Below, one piece after another: positions 7,882 to 14,840 of a stretch of DNA of 24,946 nucleotides. The DNA is from a virus: positions 1 through 24,946 of the IMG/VR virus record IMGVR_UViG_3300005582_000096. One strand, written 5' to 3'. Below the pieces are notes generated by a model. It saw nothing but the letters and a program-made list of their open reading frames with translations, was not told where the DNA came from and searched no databases. The position numbers and the translations under genes were made by a program. Position 1 is the first letter of the stretch. Every line of letters begins with the position of its first letter.

Positions 7882-8297
7882 CGGCACAGCAAAACCCTGT
7901 TACCTATGCCAGGGCCATCCAAGCGGCATTGACAACCATTGTCACGCCTGTGCCCGTTTATGCTACCTTTAACCGTAACTTTGCAACCGAGCCAAAATTT
8001 GTAACTTGGATGCTGCGAAACATTCATCAGCCCGTCTACACCGGCAGCGTGCAATCCGTCAAGGGAATTGATACGCCAGTATTTCAAATCAGTATTTTTA
8101 CCCAAGTCATTGAAGACGGTTTTACAATCAGCAATCAGATACTACAATCGCTCCACGGCTACTCTGGATTGTTTGGCGGTGCAACCTACGGCATACAGAT
8201 CAGCAAGGCCGATGTGCAATGGCTTTACAACACCTACGACAACGACGAGAAACTTGGACAAGTAATCTTAGACTGCACACTAGATATACCAACCTGA
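7878..8297 (+). CDS. Putative tail terminator / neck protein (DUF3168-like)
   Basis: This 139-residue protein has an N-terminal helix with AIQAALTTIVTPVPVYAT (about 13-30), the usual opening of DUF3168-like tail terminators. Beta strands with PVFQISIFTQV follow, then a helix and a closing beta pair. It lies right after the head closure gene and right before the major tail gene, the normal place of the tail-terminator ring that caps the tail tube. Members of this family are very divergent, so position carries much of the call. An HK97 gp9-like neck protein is the alternative. Confidence 0.55.
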   Translation: MTAQQNPVTYARAIQAALTTIVTPVPVYATFNRNFATEPKFVTWMLRNIHQPVYTGSVQSVKGIDTPVFQISIFTQVIEDGFTISNQILQSLHGYSGLFGGATYGIQISKADVQWLYNTYDNDEKLGQVILDCTLDIPT

Positions 8298-8340
8298 TAA
8301 GACAATAAATTTTTTACCCTCCCAACAAAGGAACTTATCA
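8295..8340 (+). promoter_or_regulatory. Inverted repeat around the major tail start
   Basis: TGATAAG (8295-8301) and CTTATCA (8334-8340) are a perfect 7-bp inverted repeat with a 32-base loop. The left arm includes the stop of the gene before, and the right arm includes the first base of the major tail ATG. The ribosome site AAAGGA lies in the loop. The RNA pairing could slow or couple translation of the major tail gene. A run of six T (8310-8315) lies inside the loop and is not after a stem. Confidence 0.3.
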
Positions 8341-8834
8341 TGGCTCTCCCGACAAAAGTGTTACCCGGCTTTACCGCCACAATGTATGCTCAACCTAGCG
8401 CAACGCCAACGCCTATTACTACTGCGAATTTGAGCGTTTTAGGCAGCATTTCGCCACTGGCAATCAGCGGCAACTTGGTGCCTGTTGAAGCAATCCCGGC
8501 ATTTGGGCAAGACGATGCCGTAGCATCCTTTATGGTTGCTGGCTCCCGTCAATCCGACAAAATCCCGGTGCAATCAGCACCGACTAGCATGAGCATTACA
8601 GCGGCATGGAATCCAAGCGATACAGTGTTGCTGCTTTTGCGTGCAGACGCCTACAACGGCACTATAGATCGCACCTACGTGATTGCTGCAACCGATGGCA
8701 CTAATACTATCTATTACGCTTTCAACGGCAGGGTTAGCCAGTGGACAATTGACAGCGCACCTGGTGCCGAGGCCAAAGTTAACTTTACGATCCAGCCCCG
8801 TGGCAACCAGTACGGCTGGAGCAACACGGTATGA
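8340..8834 (+). CDS. Major tail protein (tail tube)
   Basis: This is probably the repeating subunit of the tail tube. The 164 residues are Ser/Thr/Ala-rich and beta-type. Single strands such as ASFMVAGSRQSDKIPVQ (about 61-77) and a C-terminal YYAFNGRVSQWTIDSAPG followed by VNFTIQPRG resemble the closing strands of lambda V/HK97-type tube proteins. Its own ribosome site (AAAGGAAC) after a 42-base gap is stronger than those of neighbouring genes, as expected for an abundant protein. Position between tail terminator and chaperone genes agrees. The fold is inferred. Confidence 0.75.
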   Translation: MALPTKVLPGFTATMYAQPSATPTPITTANLSVLGSISPLAISGNLVPVEAIPAFGQDDAVASFMVAGSRQSDKIPVQSAPTSMSITAAWNPSDTVLLLLRADAYNGTIDRTYVIAATDGTNTIYYAFNGRVSQWTIDSAPGAEAKVNFTIQPRGNQYGWSNTV

Positions 8835-9022
8835 CAGCAATAGATGCGGTGCTGGCAGAAATGACTGCCAGTTACGGCGACCTAGCTGCGCTTGCACGGC
8901 AGCAGGTAGTCAGCGCCGAGGATATTGCCGAGGCGCTGGCAGAGGCAGACACAGATTCAGCGGAGTATGTCTGCCTCAAACTCTTGGAAAAAAATGTCCG
9001 ACAAGATACAGAACACGAATGA
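8831..9022 (+). CDS. Small acidic protein of unknown function
   Basis: This 63-residue acidic, Ala/Glu-rich, mostly helical protein (AEDIAEALAEADTDSAEY) begins in the ATGA overlap with the major tail gene and ends inside the next small gene. I do not recognise the family. Genes at this place often encode tail assembly factors. Here the true chaperone pair lies further down, so a distinct small tail factor is possible. Start choice rests on the overlap only. Confidence 0.55.
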   Translation: MTAIDAVLAEMTASYGDLAALARQQVVSAEDIAEALAEADTDSAEYVCLKLLEKNVRQDTEHE

Positions 9023-9215
9023 TCTGCTGAATTTTTTGGTAACTCAAGCCGAATCCCGCAAGGATTGGTTTGGGTTTACCCAGCAAAAGATGACAGGCAT
9101 CCAACTTGTGCATCAAATAGCCGCCAATCATGCCGACACAATGACGCCAGAACAGATCGTAAAATTTGTCGTAGAACTTAACAACTTAATGTACAAAGAT
9201 ATTATCCGAGGATGA
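8994..9215 (+). CDS. Small helical protein of unknown function
   Basis: The 73-residue product starts MSDKIQNTNDLLNFLV and contains two predicted helices (QLVHQIAANHADTMTPEQIVK is the linker region). The start ATG at 8994 follows GGAAAAAA; the frame is open upstream to 8925, but that part is the shifted sequence of the previous gene. It overlaps the end of the 63-residue gene by 29 bases and ends one base before the gp10-like gene. The family is not known to me; it is conserved-looking but without a motif. Confidence 0.55.
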   Translation: MSDKIQNTNDLLNFLVTQAESRKDWFGFTQQKMTGIQLVHQIAANHADTMTPEQIVKFVVELNNLMYKDIIRG

Positions 9216-9216
9216 C

Positions 9217-9690
9217 ATGAGCGTCAGCATAAAACTTGAAGGCGTTGGCAGTGTCCAGGCAGTCTTTCGAGAATTAGCTGACGAAATTGGCGACAAAAAA
9301 GCCAACAGCAAAATCCTAATCCCGGCAGTGCGGGAGGCCATGAAGCCAGTATTGGCTAAAGCAATTGCAGAAGCACCAGAGGATACTGGTGGCCTCAAGC
9401 GTAGTTTGCAAGTAGAAGCACGCCGCCCTAATCGCAAAGACAAACGATCGAAATACATCGCCAACACTGACACCGTTATCTCGCTGGTGACAACCGCATC
9501 AGGGAAAAAATTAGCCAAACTGGGCATAAAAAGCGATGCTAGGGCAATGGCTCAAGAATTTGGAACCGCACGTAATCCAAAACATTCTTATTTGCGTGTT
9601 GCGTTAGAATCTGAATCGCAGAGTACAGTAAACACTCTTGCCCAAATATTGGCAAGACGGATTGACAAATACAAGAAAGCAAATCTATGA
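9217..9690 (+). CDS. HK97 gp10-like tail component
   Basis: This protein belongs to the HK97 gp10 family, which acts at the head-tail interface (neck or tail-completion). The 157 residues contain the two hallmarks of the family. APEDTGGLKRSL (53-64) matches the AP-DTG-L pattern. EFGTARNPKHSYLRVA (114-129) matches the EFGT...PFLRPA pattern. The C-terminus is a basic helix. The ribosome site GAGGA precedes the ATG. In HK97 this gene is before the major tail gene; here it lies after it. It shares ATGA with the chaperone gene. Confidence 0.82.
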   Translation: MSVSIKLEGVGSVQAVFRELADEIGDKKANSKILIPAVREAMKPVLAKAIAEAPEDTGGLKRSLQVEARRPNRKDKRSKYIANTDTVISLVTTASGKKLAKLGIKSDARAMAQEFGTARNPKHSYLRVALESESQSTVNTLAQILARRIDKYKKANL

Positions 9691-10154
9691 CAAGATTATC
9701 CAGCGCACTGGGAACAGGCGCAGAATTCCGCATCAAAAAGTTTGAACTTGGGGGCCATGCCTTCCGAGTGCGAGTGCCATTGGTGAGCGAAAGCGATGCC
9801 ATGCACAGCCGCATCATCAAACCTGACAGCGCAGCAATTGACAAAATTTACGCTGACTTGACAAAATCCCTAGACGAATTTAAAACGCTAAAAAACGAAG
9901 AATTGGTTTTTACAGAAAACGATGTTGTCGTGTCTGGGCGCTCAATGCGGGAGGCCGCTACAAACAAGGCAATGATGGAGGCACGCATCACCGAGATGAT
10001 TCGCCTGCTCCAGCCAGAAAACCCAGCTAACACACTGGACGACATTACCTACGCTGAGATTGAACTGGAATGGCCCTTGAGTGTTCAGTTGGCCCTAGTA
10101 GAAAAGATCAATGAAGTTATCAGCCCAGGCTATAAGGAGAACCGGGGAAACTGA
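9687..10154 (+). CDS. Tail assembly chaperone, short (G-like) form
   Basis: The 155-residue product is the likely G-like chaperone that keeps the tape measure in an assembly-ready state. FELGGHAFRVRVPL (19-32) and DSAAIDKIYADLTKSLDEFK are visible. A long acidic/helical C-terminus ends in PGYKENRGN. The gene ends in a GGGAAAC slippery heptamer followed directly by TGA, so part of the ribosomes should shift to -1 and make the longer form. It starts in the ATGA overlap with the gp10-like gene and lies upstream of the tape measure, the usual place of this pair. The name G is by analogy with lambda; sequence similarity to lambda G is not claimed. Confidence 0.8.
   Translation: MTRLSSALGTGAEFRIKKFELGGHAFRVRVPLVSESDAMHSRIIKPDSAAIDKIYADLTKSLDEFKTLKNEELVFTENDVVVSGRSMREAATNKAMMEARITEMIRLLQPENPANTLDDITYAEIELEWPLSVQLALVEKINEVISPGYKENRGN
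10145..10151 (+). promoter_or_regulatory. Programmed -1 ribosomal frameshift site GGGAAAC
   Basis: The heptamer G GGA AAC sits exactly in the zero frame of the short chaperone gene (codons GGA AAC, next codon TGA). This is the X XXY YYZ form of a -1 slippery site; lambda uses GGGAAAG at its G/GT junction. After slipping, reading continues as CTG ATT GGC and stays open to 10510. The second frame has no ATG near its beginning. No strong downstream stem was seen by eye. Confidence 0.88.
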
Positions 10155-10510
10155 TTGGCTCGTTGAGAGAACAAGTCGCAGCGGCGATGGTCTTCAACGG
10201 GCATACACCAGAATCAATTGCTGCCTTAGATCAAATCACCATGCTGCAAATCCAAACAATGTACGCTGACGGGGTAATTGGCAATCATGGCCTGCTGGCG
10301 CAGCTTGCCGTATTGACAACCGGCGTATTCAACTACATCCGTCCCCCCCACGCAGCCCCGTACAGGCTTGCAGGCACGCTCGGCGCAGTGCATGACTACC
10401 TTTACCCTCCAGCAAGCCAGGAACAGCTTGCAGCGCAGGCCAATGACAGCCTGTTAGCGTTTATGGTGCAGGCACCAGGCTTTAATTCGGAGAAATTTAA
10501 TTATGGCTAA
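10151..10510 (+). CDS. Tail assembly chaperone, T domain made by frameshift (GT-like fusion)
   Basis: This frame supplies the C-terminal part of a predicted 274-residue GT-like fusion: 155 residues of the short form plus 119 from this frame, starting LIGSLREQVAAAMV. The frame opens right at the slippery site and has no ATG or ribosome site near its start, only a TTG at 10163, so frameshift expression is much more likely than separate initiation. The T part would recruit the tape measure and tail tube subunits, as in lambda. Residues such as QTMYADGVIGNHGLLAQL are helical. It overlaps the tape measure start by 8 bases, which ties the chaperone to its client. Confidence 0.82.
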   Translation: MIGSLREQVAAAMVFNGHTPESIAALDQITMLQIQTMYADGVIGNHGLLAQLAVLTTGVFNYIRPPHAAPYRLAGTLGAVHDYLYPPASQEQLAAQANDSLLAFMVQAPGFNSEKFNYG

Positions 10511-13097
10511 CATTGCTCGGCTCGGTGTAGCCCTTGGCCTAAACAGCGCCGAATTTGTTACTGGTATAGATGCCGCATCTAGAAAATTAGATAACTTTGG
10601 CGCAGCAGCAATTGGCATGGCTAAAAATGCTGTGGCAGTGTTAGCTGCTGCTTTTGTTGCGGCGACTTTTAAAGCAGTTGCGTATGCTGATGAAATTGCA
10701 GATGTAGCAGCAGCCAATGACATTGCAATTGACTCAATTATCAAATTAACCAATGCTTTGGAAAATTCTGGAGGCAAAGGTGAAAACGCTGGGAAGATGA
10801 TTGCCAGCTTTACCGATTTTGTAGACAAAGCGGCAAAAGGCTCATTTGAAGGACAAAAAACTTTTAGCGATCTAGGCATATCACTTCAAGACATTGGCAG
10901 TATGTCTACGCAGCAGTTGTTGCAAAAAACAACTCAAGCAATAGCAGACATGGAAGATCCACTAACCCGAAACGCTCGGGCTGCTGACGCATTTGGTAAA
11001 TCTGCCAAAGGCGTGGACATGGTGGAACTTGCCAGGGGGTTTAAAGAAGGCACTGGAGCAACACTAGAACAGGAGCAGGCAATCAAAGATGCAGCAGAAG
11101 CATTTGACACTTTTAGGAGCATCGGCAGAGATATTGCCCTGTTAATTCTTACCTCAATTGGGCCTCAATTAAAAGCTGTTGCTGATTACATGAAATTAGC
11201 ATCATCAGAAACCAGTGCTTTTGGTGTTGTTTTTGGTTCAGTTTTTAAAACAATTGCACACGGAATGTCAGACTTGGCATTTATAACTAAAGGTTTTTCG
11301 GATGATATTGCACACGCAATAAAAAGTTTAGAAACTTTAACCTTATATTTAATGATAGGGAAATTATCAAAAGGCTTTGACAAATTTGCTCAAGACGTAA
11401 AAGAATATAACAAAAAACGTAAACAAGCTAGAGAAGAATTAGATGCATTTCAACAACAATTATTAGGCAATGAAACAAAAGCACAACGCATGGGGGCGGG
11501 TTTCCAAGATCCTCGGATTGTCACGCCAGATGATGATGTACAACGTGAAGTAAAAACTCCAAAAGAAGTTTTTGCAAAGAATTTTGAATTAGAAAAAGCA
11601 AGATTGGCAAATCAATATGCCGTTACAAATAATCTTATTAAAAGTTATGAAGCAGAAGCTAATCAAATAAAGCAAGATCAAAACAAAGCGTATGCAGAAG
11701 CAAGATTAGAAATAAAACAAAAAAACATTACAGAAGAAAATAAATTTGAATCAATAAATGCCAACATATTAAAAGAAAAATTGTTAAGCATTGATAAAAA
11801 TTATCTTGAAAAAATAGCGGCATTGAAATACAAATACAAACAAGAAGCAATTAAAAAAGAATTTGATTTAGACAAACTCAGATTAGAAAATGAATTTGCT
11901 GCAATTGTAAAATATAACGATGATGAGGGTAAATTACAATTTGCATTTCTTAGCGAAGAATCCAAAATAGAAAAAGAATACAAAGGCAAAACAGCGCAAG
12001 CAATTTTAGAAAATAAGCAAAAAAATATACTTGAAGAAAATCAATTTGTAGGTGCAAATGCTTTGCAGTTAACGTACAAATTAGGGGCAATTGATGCCGA
12101 ATATTATGCAAATAAAAAAGCGCGTGCTGATAAATATAGAGAAGAAGAAGCGCAACGCAACTTAGATCAAACAAATGAAATAAACGAAATATTTAATAAA
12201 GAAGAAATTAGAAGAGGGCAACGACTAAAAGCCATAGAAGATATTGCAGATCAATCCAGAGCGCAATTGGTTAATTTGGAAATGGCTCAAGAATTATTTC
12301 TAATAGATCAAAAATCTAGGTACATGAAAAAAGAAGACGTGGACTTAGAAAAAGAATTGCTACAGATCAAATACAAGCATGACGAAGTAGTATTAAGTAT
12401 TTACAAAAATACTCAATTAACTGAGGACGCAAAAGAAATAGCCAATGATTTAGAAAACAGAAACCTAGCAATAACAATTGCACTAGCCAAGGAACGTTTG
12501 CAAATATTAAAAGATCAAAAATCAGGCGGCATGATGGAAGGTTTTCTATTCCGCATGGACACGTTTGGCAAAGACATGGAAACCAGTTTTGAAGCTGGCG
12601 GCAAAGCATTTGACTCAATGATGGGCAGCATGACTAAAGCCTTAGACGAATTTGTAACCACAGGCAAATTAAATTTTGGAGATTTCGCAAAATCAGTCAT
12701 TAAAGATATGTTGGCAATACAACTGCGAGCATCTGCAACTAATTTGTTTTCCATGTTGGGAAAAGCATATGTGTCAACAGTAACAGGAGGCAATACAGCG
12801 CAACAAAACTTTCGAAAATTAGAGTACAGAGCAGAAGGTGGCCCGGTAGACAGCGGCGGCGCATACATGGTTGGCGAACGTGGGCCAGAATTGTTTGTAC
12901 CTCGCAGCGCAGGCGCAATCGTGCCCAACCACTCAATGGCAATGATGGGCGGCTCTACCAACAACATCACAAACTATAATATTCAAGCAATTGATACCAA
13001 GTCATTTGAAGATCGCATCCTGGGCAGCAGCAAAGCAGTCTGGGCAGCAAACGCCTACGGAGCCAAAAACTTATCGCTCGGCAGGGGAAGAACATGA
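10503..13097 (+). CDS. Tail tape measure protein
   Basis: This protein sets tail length and is ejected with the DNA. The 864 residues are arranged as follows. The N-terminus contains a hydrophobic Ala-rich segment (about 32-65) that may cross or insert into a membrane. Residues 80-290 are mixed helical. A long charged coiled coil spans about 300-670. The C-terminus is lambda-type, with LDEFVTTGKLNFGDFAKSVI (about 713-732) and the tail AEGGPVDSGGAYMVGERGPE. The Gly-rich end stays close to lambda gpH-type proteins. At about 0.15 nm per residue it would give a tail of roughly 130 nm. The coiled-coil part is markedly A-rich in DNA and holds a duplicated unit (11580-11860 and 11860-12160). It starts inside the GT frame. 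Confidence 0.92.
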   Translation: MANIARLGVALGLNSAEFVTGIDAASRKLDNFGAAAIGMAKNAVAVLAAAFVAATFKAVAYADEIADVAAANDIAIDSIIKLTNALENSGGKGENAGKMIASFTDFVDKAAKGSFEGQKTFSDLGISLQDIGSMSTQQLLQKTTQAIADMEDPLTRNARAADAFGKSAKGVDMVELARGFKEGTGATLEQEQAIKDAAEAFDTFRSIGRDIALLILTSIGPQLKAVADYMKLASSETSAFGVVFGSVFKTIAHGMSDLAFITKGFSDDIAHAIKSLETLTLYLMIGKLSKGFDKFAQDVKEYNKKRKQAREELDAFQQQLLGNETKAQRMGAGFQDPRIVTPDDDVQREVKTPKEVFAKNFELEKARLANQYAVTNNLIKSYEAEANQIKQDQNKAYAEARLEIKQKNITEENKFESINANILKEKLLSIDKNYLEKIAALKYKYKQEAIKKEFDLDKLRLENEFAAIVKYNDDEGKLQFAFLSEESKIEKEYKGKTAQAILENKQKNILEENQFVGANALQLTYKLGAIDAEYYANKKARADKYREEEAQRNLDQTNEINEIFNKEEIRRGQRLKAIEDIADQSRAQLVNLEMAQELFLIDQKSRYMKKEDVDLEKELLQIKYKHDEVVLSIYKNTQLTEDAKEIANDLENRNLAITIALAKERLQILKDQKSGGMMEGFLFRMDTFGKDMETSFEAGGKAFDSMMGSMTKALDEFVTTGKLNFGDFAKSVIKDMLAIQLRASATNLFSMLGKAYVSTVTGGNTAQQNFRKLEYRAEGGPVDSGGAYMVGERGPELFVPRSAGAIVPNHSMAMMGGSTNNITNYNIQAIDTKSFEDRILGSSKAVWAANAYGAKNLSLGRGRT

Positions 13098-13744
13098 GTT
13101 TCCAAACCATCTTTGAAATCAGCCAAAGCATTAGCGTCCAGAACCGGCGCACTGTCGGCCAGCAAGTCAGCAGATCAGGCCAGGTGCGGGTTGCTGAATA
13201 CTTAACGTCTGTGCCGTGGTCATTTACCGTCAGGCCACATTCGTATCTGTACTATCCGCAAGTGCGTGGCATCATTCAAGTGATTGACAACAAAGATCGG
13301 CAATTGCCCGAGACAATCACTTTTGCCAGCAGCTTGTTGAGTTGGTTTGACGAATATAAAGGCGGCTTAACAAGTGGGCAGGCAGCAGCCCTAACGCTTG
13401 CAGCAGTGCCAGCAGCCAACGCCACCACAATCACAGTTGGCAACCTGCCAAGCGTTTCAGCAGGTACTGTGGTGTTTGCGGCGGGTGATTTTCTTCAAAT
13501 TGGCGTGTACCCGTACAAAGTTACCGCCGAGGTTTTGCGAGGCGGCGGCTCTACAGTCAGCGTCACCTTGCACCGCCCTGTAATTGGCACGCCCACGACA
13601 GGCACCCTAACCGCAGTTGGCTCGGCCTGCACGTTTTATCTGCTGGCGGCACAATGTCCTACCTACACACTTAACCCGATGACCTCGGGCGCATTTGTCC
13701 AGTGGGACGGTGACTTTGTGTTTATTGAGGACATTGTCGGATGA
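13094..13744 (+). CDS. Putative distal tail / minor tail protein
   Basis: The 216-residue protein follows the tape measure in ATGA overlap, where lambda encodes gpM and other phages encode the distal tail ring. The N-terminal half contains SGQVRVAEYLTSVPWSFTV (about 28-46) and RPHSYLYYPQVRGIIQVI, mixed beta strands. An Ala/Thr/Val-rich stretch follows (112-180). The C-terminal VQWDGDFVFIEDIVG closes the fold. A link between tube end and tip complex is the likely role. I do not recognise a specific motif; the call rests on position and on the beta-rich composition. Confidence 0.6.
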   Translation: MSFQTIFEISQSISVQNRRTVGQQVSRSGQVRVAEYLTSVPWSFTVRPHSYLYYPQVRGIIQVIDNKDRQLPETITFASSLLSWFDEYKGGLTSGQAAALTLAAVPAANATTITVGNLPSVSAGTVVFAAGDFLQIGVYPYKVTAEVLRGGGSTVSVTLHRPVIGTPTTGTLTAVGSACTFYLLAAQCPTYTLNPMTSGAFVQWDGDFVFIEDIVG

Positions 13745-14394
13745 CTACCACAATGGCTGCATTGAGCAGCCCATCCATTATCCAAGCCGAATTTATTCGG
13801 CTAGTTACCAGCACGCAAACTTATTATTTTTGTAATGCCGCAGCGCCCATTACTGTAAGCGGCATGACGTTTAGCAACCTGGGCAGCTTGTTAAGTATTA
13901 GCGCAATTGACAGAAATATCAAAGCCAACAGCGCAGACTTAGCAATTTCTCTTACTGGTGTAGACGGTACTAATGTTGCGCTAGTACTTGCAGCCAATAT
14001 TAAAGGCAGTGAAATATTTGTTTATCGTGGATTTTTAGATAGCAATAATCAAATTATTATGACGCCAAGCCAGCAATGGTTTACACGATATACCGGCATT
14101 GTCAGCAACTGTTCTATTACTGAAGATTTTAACGATCAGCTAAGAACAAGAATTGCCACTGTAGGCATTACCTGCGCCAGCTTTAGAACCATACTAGAGA
14201 ACCGAATCCAAGGCATTAAAACGACTCCCAAGGCGTGGAATTTTATTTATGCAGCAGACACTAGCATGAACCGTGTCCCAGTGATTGCAGCCACCTATTT
14301 TGATTTTGGCAAGCCGCCGCAGTCTGCAACCGTCAGTAGCAACACATCAAACGTCCAAACAACTTTCCTCGAAGGCGGGAGGGATAGCGGATGA
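13741..14394 (+). CDS. Putative minor tail protein, gpL-like position
   Basis: The 217 residues are beta-rich and Thr/Ser-rich. Features are an N-terminal RLVTSTQTYYFCNAAAPITV, the segment GFLDSNNQIIMTPSQQWFTRY (about 97-117) and a C-terminal KAWNFIYAADTSMNRVPVI followed by a Thr/Ser tail. The pattern of a reported beta domain plus an assembly tail is common for proteins between the tape measure and the tip protein. It lies in the gpL slot and shares ATGA with both neighbours. A zinc or iron-sulfur cluster pattern, as reported for lambda gpL, is not visible: the Cys residues are few and spread. Confidence 0.55.
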   Translation: MTTTMAALSSPSIIQAEFIRLVTSTQTYYFCNAAAPITVSGMTFSNLGSLLSISAIDRNIKANSADLAISLTGVDGTNVALVLAANIKGSEIFVYRGFLDSNNQIIMTPSQQWFTRYTGIVSNCSITEDFNDQLRTRIATVGITCASFRTILENRIQGIKTTPKAWNFIYAADTSMNRVPVIAATYFDFGKPPQSATVSSNTSNVQTTFLEGGRDSG

Positions 14395-14840
14395 TCCGTG
14401 AAGCCAACAAGCACGATATGCCTGCATTGCTGCAAATGATGCGGGACTACAGCACTCAGACGCCTGTGCCTGCATTGCAAGAGGCGGCAGCGCATGACGA
14501 GGCGCACGTTGCAAACTTGATGACGCAAATGATGGCTGGGCGTGGCTTTGTGTTAATTGACAACGAGTGCCGAGGATTTATTGCGGCACTTATTACCACC
14601 AATGTCTGGTGCCCAGAAGTTTACGAACTGCACGAACTGGCCTGGTGGGTAAAGCCAGAACATAGAAACGGAACCGTGGGCGGCAGGCTTTGGAAAGAAT
14701 TTGATCGGCTGGCAACAGACTTAATTGATGACGGGCGCATTGATGTAGCAGTCACCGCTGTGATGGCTAACAACTCATGGATTGATTACACCAAACGAGG
14801 TTATGCTCCAATGCAAGCCACATTCTTTCGGGTGCAGTAA
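14391..14840 (+). CDS. GNAT-like acetyltransferase inside the tail operon
   Basis: This 149-residue protein has the GNAT layout. The opening is MIREANKHDMPALLQMMRDY (1-20). Strand 4 and the acetyl-CoA loop read HELAWWVKPEHR (81-92) and RNGTVGGRL (92-100), a variant of the R/Q-x-x-G-x-G/A loop with Thr at the first Gly. The closing motif reads NNSWIDYTKRGYAP, the usual C-terminal alpha4-beta6 region. An amine or acyl-acceptor protein, or a small metabolite, could be the substrate. It lies between the minor tail gene and the tip gene, overlapping both, in the place often held by the NlpC/P60-type tail peptidase. A tail role, a cargo role or modification of phage or host proteins cannot be told apart from sequence. 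Confidence 0.8.
   Translation: MIREANKHDMPALLQMMRDYSTQTPVPALQEAAAHDEAHVANLMTQMMAGRGFVLIDNECRGFIAALITTNVWCPEVYELHELAWWVKPEHRNGTVGGRLWKEFDRLATDLIDDGRIDVAVTAVMANNSWIDYTKRGYAPMQATFFRVQ

Noticed and set aside
8925-8993. Upstream start at 8925 for the 73-residue gene
   Set aside because: The extra codons are the shifted sequence of the previous ORF and read as Arg/Gln-rich noise.
8988-8994. A7 run as a second frameshift site joining the 63- and 73-residue ORFs
   Set aside because: The A run is not aligned as X XXY YYZ in the first frame, and the needed shift would be +1/-2, not -1. The second ORF has its own ATG and ribosome site, so separate genes explain it better.
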